Shown here: piece by piece, positions 33,640 to 47,700 of the stretch | Position numbering within the stretch: the first letter of the stretch is position 1 | How the letters are laid out: each line of letters starts with the position of its first letter | NCBI GenBank assembly: GCA_016617855.1 | Contig: JAECUM010004297.1 | Span: forward strand, 1-64,000 | DNA length: 64,000 bases | Reading direction: 5' to 3' | Source of the DNA: Megalonaias nervosa | Taxonomy: Eukaryota; Mollusca; Bivalvia; Unionida; Unionidae | Position numbers and translations under genes: made by a program | Notes under the pieces: model-generated | The model's database searches: none | The model's input: only the letters and a program-made list of their open reading frames with translations | What the model was told of the DNA's origin: nothing

Positions 33640-35690
33640 ATAATAATACTTGTTTTTCTGTTGCAATAATGTAGAACATTATGTGTGTATTATTGTGTCA
33701 CCAATATGCATATATATGTTATCAGATTGCTAATACTCATTCATTGTGAAATATTTATTATTAAAATAAATTATTGAAAAAATTAAGTCAGCTGACAACC
33801 ATGGTAATTGTGATTGTTTGTGATGTTACAGCTGTAACAATTCTCAGTACCTTTACCTTGCCATTCTAAATTATTTAATTAGCATCATTCCATTTCAGAT
33901 CCATCAATTTTTCAAGACATTGGAAGATGAAATGATTCACGTTTTGTTCATTTCATCTTTAAGCACACTTCATACTACATTCACTTTTTGCATATACTTT
34001 GATAAAATTCTCCACATAGGTTTACTCATTTAGGATCTTTAAGTTCTGGACCTTCCTCCATAACCCTCATCAACTTTGTTACAGTTTCTTGTCTTAAATG
34101 TGCATGGCCCTTTGTTTTGCTGTGATCATGTTAAACTTTGCAAGTTCAGTGTTCTTTTGTGGTTGCCATTGCTTTATTTCTTACACAGTTGCAACACCTT
34201 GTGCATAAAGCTAACAATATTCCACTGTTTTCTTGTCTTTTGGCCCATGGGAATATCCTATTACACAGTTCATTCCACAAACCTCTCAGTCTCTTTGGCT
34301 TTCTGTTTTCCTTGTCAGAACTAGATGCATTGACTAATTTCTGTCGACTAGTCTCATGAGAATGAAGCTCACCTACAGCCTTTTGCTGTTAGCAAAGAAA
34401 TTATGTAAAATTTCCCATCAGGAGAGAAAACAAAGGCATGTCTGTCATGACACCAAAAAGAGCTGATTTTATGATTTATGACAACGTGGGAGTTTGTATT
34501 CTTCTGACATACAAAATAAATCCCAAAATCATGGCACAATTTTTCTATGACATATAATGATACAGAGCATTGAAAGATAAGCATCTGTCTGACTATGACA
34601 TATAATGGTAATAGTCGGAACTGACTAATTAAAAACAGATCTAGACAGCAAAGCTTAATCTGATCATGTAAGTGCAGGGTTCCCCAAAGGATTTAGAACA
34701 TTGCAGTCCAGGACTCATACTGGGAAGAAGTCAGAGCCCAAAAACTAGAATTCCCACTAACAATACCTTTTTTCATGCAGTAATTCAGTACATTATCTGT
34801 GTATTATTGTGTCACCAACATATATTTTATCAAATTTCTAATACTCATTCAGTGTGTATTGTTGTGTCACCAAAATGTATTTCATCAGATTGCTAAAGCT
34901 CTTTCATTGTAAAATATTTAGTAAAACAATAAGTGAATGAAAAATTAAGGCATTTCATAACCTTAGTCATTGTGATTTTACAGCTATAACAATTCCCAAT
35001 GCATTTTCCTTGCTGTAATTTAATTTTGTGTGCAGCCAGAAGAAATCTTAGGAATCCTTACAATATTAATTGATATAATTTTGCCTAATTCAGTTTCAAA
35101 TCAAGAAGAAACAAATAACTATATTCCATTCACTTTTTTCCATTTCATCTTTATACTAAATTTACTTTATTCGTAAACAAACTTTAACAAATTTCTCCAC
35201 AGTTGATATAGGATAAAAATCCTCAAGTTCTGGACCTGGTGTTCCTTGGGTCGCCAATACATTTATTCTGTACACAGTTACGAAACCATATGCATAAAGC
35301 AAATAATGTTCCATTCTTTTCCCATTCACTGACCAATGAGAATAATGTCCTATTCACTGATACATTTCACAAATCTCTAGTCTCTTTTCATTCTGTTTTC
35401 TTTATAAAAACAGATGCATCTACAAATTTCTGTTGGCCAGTCTCACAAGAATCATGCTCATCTGTGCAGCGTTGTACTTGGTACCAAAGCTGATTTGATG
35501 ATAATTAACATTAGACTTTGTATTACTCCAAGAAACAAAATATGTCCCAAAATTGTGGTTTAATTTTTCTAAACACAAATATGATAAAGTGCAAGTATTC
35601 CAAACTTTGCATGAGGATTTATAATCAAATTGATTAAAACTGGTATGAATAATGTTTATCAAAGAGAGGTTTTCAAAAGCACACATGTGT
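33640..35690. repeat. Diverged ~1.1-kb tandem segmental duplication
   Basis: 33640-34600 and 34770-35690 share ordered landmarks in the same orientation: GTGTATTATTGTGTCACCAA, ACAGCT(G/A)TAACAATTC, GCATAAAGC(T/A)AA(C/T)AAT, CACAAA(C/T)CTCT, and AATTTCTGT(C/T)G followed by AGTCTCA. The copies differ by many substitutions and indels. No intact coding frame in either copy. Confidence 0.7.
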
Positions 35691-36752
35691 AATTAGTCTT
35701 TTGATCAAAATGATTTTTAGGCACAAACAATTGATTAACAGGTGTCTTAATCCCCCTGTCTGCAAAGATCTAAGCTATGCAGCTTCACCTAATTCCATTA
35801 CAATTGTACAAACTTTTTTGTTTCGTTAGCCCTATATGGCTGATAATCTGTTTGAATAAACAGATCAAATAAAAGAATTTCACTGACATCCAAAAATGAA
35901 AAACATGCATACTTTTGCACAGATTTCGGCATCCTGGAGAACTCTGAAGTGCATGATTCTAAGTCAACTTCCATAATTAAGCGCTTAATAAATGACTTTG
36001 TAATTGAGAAAAGAGACACTTTCAGTGATTATCTGGTTACTACATGCATCCTCCTTACTGCATTTAGTGAGGCATTGCATTGTATTGCAATGGCAGATGT
36101 GCAGTTTTCAGTATTCAGTAGTAATGTCTCCAGTTCCACACCATTCTGATGCATACAACATAGTGGTATTGGGATCACTGCCAGTGCCAATAATGATGAT
36201 AAACATATGCAAGTTTAATTCTTCCTCATTACAAGCTATTTATCAGACAAATATTTGTTGAAATGTTCAGTCCTTTATGGGCTCTAATAATAGATACTGA
36301 TCTCATGTAAAAACTGCCCCCCTCCACCCTTAATAAAATATTTAAATTGCCCCTTATGTAAATGCCAGAGGAATGAGGACTCTTCATTTTGAAAATCCTG
36401 AAGAAATCATAGTACATGTGATCATTGCTTGTACAAGATGGAAATATTATTCTAACCTAGTTACAGACTATTACCTTTACCTTTTGCTATCATGAAGTTA
36501 ACTACACACATCACAGTCAGACCAAGCTTCTGCTGTTTGGTTAAACATCCTATTGATTAAAATTGTTAGTTGCATTTTATAGGAAATATAGTGTTTGGCT
36601 TCAGAATTGTTATTACTGCATGTTCTTATTGCATATCGGTTACCAGGTTTTAAAAATTGCAGGTAGAATATTTCTTCCAAAAAAAGTTAAATTCGGGCCC
36701 TATATTTGCTTATTTGAGTCATGTTATTCAGCATTTTACTTTTTTATTTCAG

Positions 36753-36853
36753 AAATACTATCCACCAGATTTTGATCCATCCAAAATCCCAAAGCGCAAA
36801 CAAGCAAGGAATCATGTATTCAACATTCGTATAATGGCACCGTTTAACATGAG
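36753..36853 (+). CDS. YJU2: YJU2 exon 2
   Basis: Acceptor TTTTTATTTCAG, donor GAG|GTAAGC. Encodes [16 protein letters not shown] to MAPFNM plus the first two bases of an Arg codon. The last 20 exon bases and the donor are the first unit of the downstream tandem repeat. Confidence 0.92.
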
Positions 36854-39800
36854 GTAAGCAAGATCTCTTGTATTAATGGCACCGTTTAACATGAGTTAAG
36901 CAAGGTCACTTGTATTAATGGCATTATTTAACATGAGGTAAGCAAGGCCTCTTATTAATGGTACCATTTTAACATGAGGTAGTAAGGTCTGTTGTATTAA
37001 TGACACTATTTAACAGGTAAGCAAGGTCTGTTGTATTAATGACACCATTTAACATGAGGTAAGCAAGGTCTGTTGTATTAATGGCATTATTTAACATGAC
37101 GTAGCAAGGTCTGTTGTATTAATGACACCATTTAACGTGAGGTAAGCAAGGTCTCATGTATTTTAAGCATTCTGCTGATGCATCAAATATCCAAACTCAT
37201 CATACATGTAAGTCTTGACAGTTCTTTTTTAATATGCATGTATTATGTGAAGATTTTGATGCATGTACCTGTTTAAAAAGTAGAAACATATAATTGACTT
37301 CTGAAGCACCTGGCAGCAGAAAATGAGACCAAATTTGACATAAGTATCCTGGTGTGGAGGGCTTCACATTTGTACAGAATGAATCCAATCCACTACTAAA
37401 GGTGTAAAAACATTTACACAACTCTATCTAAAACAATGTAAAAGCAAAATTCAGCCAACTTTGACACAAAGTGTTTGGGTATAATGCCTCTCAGTATTGA
37501 ACCAGCACAGTATTCCACCCCATATTAATGAAGATTTTAAAAAAAAAAAAAAAAATTTAGAATCCTTTAAAAAATTGTTTTCATATGTAATCTAGCATTG
37601 GAAGAAAAAAGAATCCTACTGACCAAGATTTCTTGGCCAGCTGCTCTTTCATTTGGCTGTTAGTCCGAATGTAACAACAGCAACAATACAGCCTTATGGT
37701 TTCTTTAGGAAATTAGTAATATCAGCTACTAGCATTAAGTCTTCTTTGTTAAATTTCAGATGCAATACATGTGGAGAGTATATTTACAAAGGGAAGAAGT
37801 TCAACTCCCGTAAAGAAAATGTGGACAACGAGGATTTCCTTGGACTCAGGATTTTCAGGTTTTACATCAAGTGCCCAAGATGTGTATCAGAAATAGCTTT
37901 TAAGGTAAACCACCATATCATTTGTTATAAACCCACCCAAATTAAGTTCACTGCAGTGTTAATTTCCAGAAGGGGGACATGATGGAATGGTTCTGACTTT
38001 TCCTCATCAGTTCCTCCAATGCAAGAAATTGTTTTTACTGTTTAGTAGAATACCTTATATGTCTGAATTTGGCAGAGCTTTCTATGCCATGCTGTTGTCT
38101 GTAACTTTTTCTTGTCTGCATAATAATTGTAGTTCTGCAGAATGGTAGAAAACAAGAAAACTATTGATACTGGGTTAAAATAAAATCTACGATTAAGGTC
38201 ACTTAGACTTCAGAAAGAAAAAGAGTTTCCATACAATAAAATCAGTTTTACATCACATATTTGGACCAAACTTTGTTGAAAACCTCTACTTAGGGTAAAG
38301 AAGAAGCCTATCAATTTTGCAGTCAAAATGTCAAATGTCACTCTGACTGAAAGAAGAAAAATGTTCTCAGCACAATAACATTAGTTTTGCTTCACAGACT
38401 TGGACCAGATTTTGTGGATAACTTGCACTTAGTGTAAGGAAGAAACCTGTTGATTTCAAGGCCAAAAGGTAAAATGTCAAGGTGAGTGAAAGACAAAATG
38501 TCAAGGTGAGTGAAAGACAAAATGTCAAGGTGAGTGAAAGACAAAATGTCAAGGTGAGTGAAAGACAAAAAATGGTTTTTCAGGATATTAGCAGCAGTTA
38601 CCTAACACAAACCTGGACCAAACTTTGTGAATGGCTTGCACTTGGAAGATTGAAGAAGCCTTTCAGTAAAATCAAAAGTTGTAGTAGTCACTGTGACTAA
38701 ATGAAGAAGAATGGTTTCTGCACAAACATTTTAGTTTTCTGCCATGTCCCTTCACCAAAGTTTGTGAATGACATGCAGTTTAAGAAAGGACCCTACTAAT
38801 TTTGGGCTGAAAGATCAAAGTCACTGTGACTAAAACAAGAAAACTGGCTTTTTGCATTGTAACTTCAGTTCTAGACCACTTGCTTTGACCAAACATTTTT
38901 GAAGGCTTGCATTTAAGGTATGGAAAAGTCCTACTGGTTTGATAGTCAAATAGTCAAATGTCAAGGTCATTGTGGCTAAATGAAAAAATTTTTTTTGCAG
39001 AATTAGTTTTATTCTAGAGTAAATAGCCAAATTGTGTAGAGGGTTTATAAATATAGGTTATATATATATATATATATATATATTTTGGCCATGACAAGAT
39101 CTGTATATCAGTGAATCACTTTGATCATACAATGGTTGGTAGCAAAACTAGTACTGCAGCTTTTGGTGGATTGCATTGAAACTTTCCAAATAATGGGAAT
39201 GGTAGCTATCATATTTGAACTGTAGAATGAGTGAACACTGGTCTTTCATATTCATGTACCCCTCCCCACTCTTAGATTAGTGAAGGGTAAAGTTGTTTTA
39301 AGAAAGTTAACATATCTGTGTCAGTTAGGAAAGAAGGCAAGACATAACTCCTAGGATTATATCATGGAAGAAAATTAAACACGATGATTGTAATTAGTTA
39401 TTGAGGACATAAGAGTGTATGTCTTTAGCATTCTCAAAACAGTATGTCTTTAGCATAATCGAAACAGTATGACTTTAGCATAATCAAAACAGTATGACTT
39501 TAGCATTCTCAAAACAGTATGTCTTTAGCATTCTCAAACAGTATGTCTTTAGCATTCTCAAAACAGTATGACTTTAGCATAATCGAAACAGTATGACTTT
39601 AGCATAATCAAAACAGTATGACTTTAGCATAATCAAAACAGTATGACTTTAGTATTCTCAAAACAGTATGTCTTTAGCATTCTCAAAACAGTATGTCTTT
39701 AGCATACTCAAAACAGTATGACTTAGCATAATCTAAACAGTATGACTTTAGCATAATCGAAACAGTATATCTTTAGCATACTCAAAACAGTATGACTTTA

Positions 39801-42800
39801 GCATTCTCCAAACAATATGTCTTTAGCATAATCAAAACAGTATGTCTTTAGCATAATCAAAACAGTATGTCTTTAGCATATTCAAAAATAGTATGTCTTT
39901 AGCATATTCAAAAAAAGTATGTCTTACGCATTCTCAAAACAATTTCTCTTGAGCATACTCAGCTGCTCAAAACAGTATGTCTTTAAACAAAGAATAACTG
40001 ATTATGGGTCAGTAGATGGTATGCAAGAATGGCATATATTAATGTCAGATTGGTTCAGATAAAATGATGACAGATCCTCATTTTCAGATTGTGTCCGTTT
40101 CAAATTAATGCAAAGAAAACCCATCTTTGGCGTGTAGTTCAAACAATGCTATATTTATAATGTTAATTGGGTTACAAGAACACCATGTATCTTTTACTGT
40201 TTAATGTTGTTAAAGTAAAATTATCAATGTACACTCGAAACAGTACCATAAATACTCACTTACAAGTCAAGTCCAACTGCAAACTGCACAGACTCAAATC
40301 TACCATTGCATAATGTGCCAGCAGATTGGGTCTGTGTAGTTTGTTAGGAATAATCAGTAGAACAAACAACATAGTTCATGATCTGCAGGCACATTATGCA
40401 ATAGCAAATCAGGATCTTTGTTGTTTGCAGTTTGACTCAACTTACAAGCAAGTACATATTGTGTATCATTAAATGATAATTAACTGTTTGCTGGTCAGTA
40501 GACTGTTCAAGAATGGCATCGTTGAAAGCCTAATTCATTCACATAAAATGATAGGTCATCATTTTCAGATTTTGTACCAAAATGGTACGTTTTAAATTAA
40601 TGCACAGAAAACCCATCTTTGACATAGATAAAACATTGCAATATTTATAATGTTAATTTGGTTATAACAATATCATGTATCTTTTAATTACAGACAGATC
40701 TGGAGAGAACTGATTATGCCCTGGAAGCAGGTGCAACAAGGTTGTTCGAAGCAGAGAGACTAGCACAAGAAATGGCAGAAAAGGAGAGAAAAGAGAAGGA
40801 AGAAGATGAGCTAAATCCTATGAAGGTATCCTTGCATTCTTTCATTTTTCTGGTTTCTTTCATCTCCAGAACTATTTTATGTCTTTGAAACTACTGCAGT
40901 AATTTTTTTTCTTCTCAAAATCTATGGAACAGAATTTGACCAAATTTAACACAAAACATGATTAAATGAAGCCAATCCACCATCAGATATGACCAAATCA
41001 AATTTCTTGAATATAACTAAATGAACTCACTTCAATATGACCAAATGAACTCACTTCAATATGACCAAATCAAGTCACTTGAATATGACCAAATCAACTC
41101 GAACGTGATCAAATCAACTCACTTGAATATGACCAAATCAACTCACTTGGATATGATCAAATTAACTCACTTGGATATGTTCAGATTTTACAGAAAGCAT
41201 CCTGGCATACAGTTTTGTACAAACATTGCCAATATGCCATTACATATGGGCACATTACTAAAAATTATAAAAACTTAAAAGCAACTTTGTCTCAAAAACA
41301 GCTCAGTGGAATTTGACCAAATTCAACAGAGAGCATCAGGGTTTGATAGTCTTTGAAGTTTGTTCAGATGATGTTAATTTGCCATCAAATATAGCTACCA
41401 TTTCTAAAAATAGAAAACCTTTTTAAAAAATAGCTATGAATAAACTCCTCACAATATTACACCAGATTGGAAAAAAAAACATAGCATGAAGGTCTCTCAG
41501 CTTTGTTTTAATGATGACAATCCACCATCAAATAAGATCACTGTTGATAAAAACAGACAAGATTTTAAACACTTTTTCCTAAAAACTGCTCAACAGAATT
41601 TGACCAGATTTGTACAAATGATGTCAATCTGCCATCAGATATGGCCAACATTCCTAAATAATAAAAAAAAATTGAAATAAGGTTAAAAAAAAGTTCTAAT
41701 AACTCCATCTAAATAATCGCTTGGCAGAATTTGACCAAATCTGACAGGAAGCATTTTTCTTTGAAGGTCTTTTACACTGATAGAAATTAGGCCTCCATCA
41801 GTTATTGTGGCCATTACTAAAATTTGTAAAAATATATACAACTTTATCTCAAAAACCTACTAAACAGAACTGGACAACATGACAGACAGAAAGCATCTAG
41901 ACATAGAGGCCTATCAATATTTGACAATAATGTTGATCCCATCAAATATGGATGAAGGTACGAAAAACTGGAGAAACCTTGAAACATTTGTCTTCATAAT
42001 ATATGCAATCAACAGAGCTAGAAGAAATTTTAAAGAAAGCATTCTGCTGACTCAGACATTTTTGGCCAGCTGCTATTGCACTTGGCTTTGAAGCAGACAT
42101 CAACCTGGTGGTCAATCTCAGTCTCACTTGGCCTTAATCTGTCCATCACATCCTAAACTGCTAGGTGGAATTTCAGTAAACTTGGTACAGTGCTTAACTT
42201 TATCTGCCATCAGTTTAACCAGCTAGCTTTTGAACTGCAAAATGTAGCTGAACCAAATAAGACCTACATCCCTTGGGACCTAATTCAGTTTTTTTTTTTT
42301 TGTTGTTGAGGGTTTTCAGTTTACTGAGGTTCTTTAGTTTCACCTAAGAATGAGGTATCATGTATGGGTTCTGTCATCCAAGTAACTGCTCATAGGTTTT
42401 GACAAAACATCAGTAGCCTGTCAGAGAATCGGTGATAATATGGATTTAATTGCCTGTATATGTGTTTTTATGTTGGAATTTCTTTTGCGTGGCTTTAGGG
42501 TGTCCATAGACCATTGTATTTTGACAATTAAGTTTCAATTCTTAGTGTTCTTTTTATTGTAAAATTTACATTTTTGGACTGGAAATTTCAGTTTCTTAGT
42601 AAAAATGTATCCTTTTACTAAGTTAAAATTGATTGAAATTAAAAAAGGGAAAATGGGGCCAGAAACATTTTTATTCTATTTCAAGTGGATTTAAGTTTAC
42701 TGAGGTTTCTGTCTTGAGAAGTTGCACTATATTATGAAACTTCTTTGCTTTTTTAAAACTACAAGTTTTACAGACTGTCTCGTGTTATAACCCTATGTAA

Positions 42801-44666
42801 TTGTGATGAAAAATGACTCAAACAGTGGTTGAAACTAGTCAGAAAAATGGAAGATGTGACTTCGCTCTTTTGATAACACAGAAGAAGTGAGAGAGATTTA
42901 GGAAGAAGAGAGGAACAAAAGAAGTGAAAATATAATGTTCACTTGCAGATGTAAATTTATTGATTTAAGATGTCATTATAGTTATAACTGTGGCCAACAC
43001 AAGAAAAATTTGTATGATCTGCAACTGAATTTTCTTCCCATTTTTCAGTGTTAGTTAATCAAATTTAGTTAACAATGATGCAACATCATGTTCCTGATGC
43101 ATGAAAATCTGATGTAACAAAAAACATCATCTAAATATACAGTACTCTGAGATTCGTATTTACAAAAAAAAACCAGCAAAACTCCATGGCAAAAATATTT
43201 TTAAAAATTAATATTTTTCTTTGTTGATTTATTTATTTCCTTGATAATTTATCAAATCACTTATTAATTTGGGACTCCAGAGCTTTTTATATACATGATT
43301 CTAGAAGCTGAGTAATATGCTGTTTTTTTCTGATCCTTATAACAGCAAAATGACCTAGTTTGGAAAACTTTAGCAGTCACAATATAGACTGCCAGCACCT
43401 TGCACTTGTCTGGCTATTCCTGCAGGTATTTCAACACCTTGTGATTTGGAGTAAACAGTATAAGTGGTAATCATCTCAATTTAACCCAGTCTAATCAAAT
43501 TGCAACATAAAACATCCTACATGTGGTAGTAGATGGTCATGTAATGGTACATGTACTAGCTTGTAATTACATCCCTCAGTTCATTTCCAAATTTGACAAG
43601 TCACAGATAACTGATAAGAGATATTGTGTGCTGCATGATTCTTAGGGGGCGCTCACCAGTTATTATGTACTTTGAGAGAGTGACGTATGTAAGGTGAAGT
43701 TGTTTGCATTTAAAACACGCACATTGGAGAGAATGTTGGCATACCTTTATGCTACTTGGATGTAATGTGACTGACATTTCTTTGGATATTGTACTTTTGG
43801 AAATTGTAAATGATCTTAGCACACTGCTAACTAAAATGACTGCTCCCTTGTGCTCCAAAAATCAGCCTGAATTTGCCTAAAGTACACTATCCTTAGCAGC
43901 TATTAAAATAGGGAAAATGAATTTTGCCAGACTAGACAATACCAGTTTCTGAAAGTGCAATGAATGAATTACCAAATATGTAAAATGTAAAAAAAGTTAT
44001 CTGCTCTTTCTTTTACAATTTACCTTTGAAGTTCAGGAAGTGAAAATGGCCAAGTGGAGCTAGCACTTTTTTGAAAGGTGCACATCTGGAGTAAGGCCAA
44101 GCTGTATACTCTATAATCCATATTACACCCATCAATCATACACCAAAATAAAGGGAATTAAAGGTTCTTTGAACAATACCTAAGATATGTAAGTTCTTTT
44201 TAAATAGACAGTATAACTTGTGAGGAAACCCAGGGGAATTGGTTTTCTTTAAAATTCTAACCCTAGGCAAAATATGAAACTGTAGAGTGCCACCTTAGCT
44301 GTGACTGTGTTGCATTCTGGGACTCTAGAGGATATTCACTCACATGGTAATAGCTGTTACAGGCACTTCAGGAAACCTACGATTATGCAAGTTTGAGAAA
44401 ACTGACATGGAATAAGAGGGCATGAATAAAAGCCATATTTCACTGAGGTCATTTCCAAATTAGTAGGCAAAGTGGAAATTGCTCATATGGATTAAAAAGA
44501 CAGCTTCTGAGGCAAATATATGATTAATTGTAAAATTGTTATTTTAAGTTACATTATGCTAGGTGAGTTTTCACATTCTGCCTTATGACAGTGTAATTGT
44601 TATGGTTATTCAAACACTCATTAGTCACTGGCATGTTTCTCTGATGCACATTCTGTTGCATTCATA

Positions 44667-44708
<42 letters not shown>

Positions 44709-47700
44709 CATTTAAATGTCTTTTGTTGCTGGGGTTTTTTTTCTGCAGTCATGTTAACTGTTAATCCATTGAATTTGATCGACTTTCTTGGATAAATTAC
44801 AGTAGACTGTTTTACTTATCCATATAGACAGGGATGTTACTTTTGACTCAGAACAGTGGGATCCATGGGAAGGGATCCATAATCAGAAGTAGTAAAATTT
44901 CACATGTAATTACCATTTTTTAAAATATTTTTTCTATTCTTTTTACCCATAGCACACTGTTACATGACAAATAGCAGGTTATGATCTTTGGGTTGGGAAG
45001 ATGTCCGGTTATTGTCTTTGGATGGGGGAATGCAATGGACAGTGTATGTAAACAGCAGAATGATTTGGAATGGTGAGCCATTAAAGATACTCTTGCTATT
45101 GCGTTGCTGTTGAATGTTGTCACCTTTGGGTGTAACCATCTTCAGAAAATATTTATATTATTATTAATAGTAGTAGTATTACTGTATTATTATAATCATA
45201 ATAATCATTGTTATTGTTATTATTACCATCAGCACAAACCACTTCCATGCCATGCACATTGATCATGGTAATTATTAATAATTGTAGCTGTTGGAGAATA
45301 GGACAAAGGCCAGTCAATTTGAAATAGAGCAGATCGATGCGCTTGAAGAACTAAAAGAAATAAATAGTAAGAAGTCCCAAATTGGCCATGAGGCAATGAT
45401 CAAAATGCACCAGGCATATGAAGAACATCTTCAACGTCTGCAAGAAGAGCAGGAGGAAAATGAAATCAGGTATCAAGATACATTTCACTATCAGTAAGAG
45501 CCTTCATTAATTTCAATATCCAGATTACGTCAGACAAGTATTCATCGTTATAGTTTATTGTATATTTTGATGGTGTCTATAATATGACAATTTTTTTATT
45601 GATATCCTTAATTTTGATAAAGTCAGCTTTCTCCGTCTGATACGCTGTCATACATGCCAGTCATGGAATGACTGTTTTATGTCACATATAGAAGAGTTTG
45701 CAACTCCTTTCATATGATACCATCTGCATGTAGTTACCGGTTTAAAACTTTAGTATGTCTTATTTTATTTATGAATTGAACTTTATATTTTACAGGATTT
45801 ATCATGAAACTTGAAAATCCAATACGCACCTCATGAACTTTCTGTAATGAAGCATAGACTGTTCATGTAAAGTGTGTAATTGATTTGTAAGCTTCATGAA
45901 TTCTTGAATCCTGTAAAATATGAAATTTGATTCTTATAATTATAAATAAACACAAATCTCAATAAATAAAAGCACTATATTTTAACAATTGTTTGCATGT
46001 ATTGTCAGAGCACACAAGAATGTTGCATGAATACATAAATAGTTCCTATCTTGTCTTTGATATAGTTCCTTTATGAAGTGATCTTAACCAGTTTAAATGT
46101 TTGTTACTGAAGGTTTGGTAAAATTTGTAATTATTTGAATTTGATAGTTTTCTCATGTTTATTCTCTTGAACAGACAAACCTGAAACTTTTGGGTGGAAT
46201 ATAATTGCCTTGTGGGCACACAAGTTGCTTGTTTTTTCCCTTTTAGTTCTACCAGTCCTAGACTAGAAGGTCTCATGCAATGAATGGTCTGGTGTTGGTC
46301 ATCCATGTGTTGTCCATCATCTACGTATCTATTAGCATACGTTTGATATTGCTACTTCTCCAGAACTACTTGGAGGATTGCAATGAAACTTTACACATAC
46401 GTTCAACCCATGGTCTAGTTGGTCCTAAATGAAAATTGATCTACTTAAACATTTAATACATGGGCCATTTTCTAAATCTAGTTATCACTACTACTTCTGA
46501 ATGAATGGGCATATCAGCTTGAGGTTTTCACTAAAAGACTTTTTATAATATAGTTGGTCCAAAATGAAACTGAGGTCAATCTGATGTCCAGTATGTCTGC
46601 CACAGCAGACATCTTGAAGCTTTTGTTATCACAACACCTGAATGGAAAGTTGTATTGCTGTGGGATTTTCACCAAGACTTAAAATGATGTCTTGTTGGTC
46701 CTAAATGAAAATGGTGCTGATCTGTTGGCCAATATATGACTGCCAGAGCAACCATCTTGTTATTGTTACTCCTCCTGAATTGATGGTCATATTAGCATTG
46801 AGGTTTCAATACTTATTATGATGTCTAGTTGGTCCTAAAGGAAAATGTAATATTGTCTTGGGGTTTTCACCAGAAGAATTCAAAACATTTCTAGTTGGCC
46901 TAAAGGAAAGTGGTGCTGATCTGATGTTGTTGCTAATCCTCCTGATTATTGCCATGGGGTTTTCACCAGAAGACTGCTTATGATGTATAGTTGTCCAAAA
47001 TGAAAATGGTCTGGATCTGATGTCCAAGATGGCCATAATGGTGGCCATCTTGAAAATATTATCAAATCTCCTGAAAGGAATGGTCAGATCAACTGGGGTT
47101 TTGACTTAATAACTTCTTATGATGGTCCCAATGGTGCTTTTTATATATTTAGTATGCCTGCCACAGTGGCCAGCTTCAAAATCTTGTTATCACATTTTCT
47201 TCTGAATGAATGGTCACATCAGCCTGGTGTTTTCACTGAAAGACTTCTTATAATGTCTGGTTAGTTGTATATGAAACTAGTGCTGTTCTGACTTCTAATA
47301 TGACTGCCACAATGGCCATCTTGGAAATTGTGCTATCCAAGATAGTTGGTCTTATCTACATTTTGCATTCACCAGAAGACTTCTTAAGATGTCTAGTTTG
47401 TACTAAACAGAAATGGTGCCAGGCTGGTATAAAGAAAATGACCACCATGGCATCCATCTTAAATATAAAGTCATATCAGTGTCTACTACAACAGCTAATT
47501 TGAAAATCCTGTTATCGCTGAAGAATATCAAAGATAGTTTCAACATCCTGCAGTTAAAGGAAGAAATGGCCTTATCTTGAATTCCTGCAAATTCTTTTCT
47601 GCCAGGGGGAGTCGTTAAAGTTGTGGCCTCTCTCACATTCTGTTCGGTGGGTAAAGTGGAAGTGAGTGTGTAAGAGAGGAGAGAAGCTGTATTGGTACAG

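Noticed and set aside
35798..36261. Overlapping frames upstream of YJU2 as its first exon
   Set aside because: None encodes the short N-terminus expected before KYYPPDFDP or has a donor in the right phase; exon 1 remains unlocated.
36833..37165. Repeated coding exons of YJU2
   Set aside because: The copies past the first place TAA directly after the MAPFNMR codons and frames drift, so they are intronic repeats, not extra coding exons.
39415..39985. CRISPR array
   Set aside because: Units are contiguous with no unique spacers, in an intron of an animal gene.
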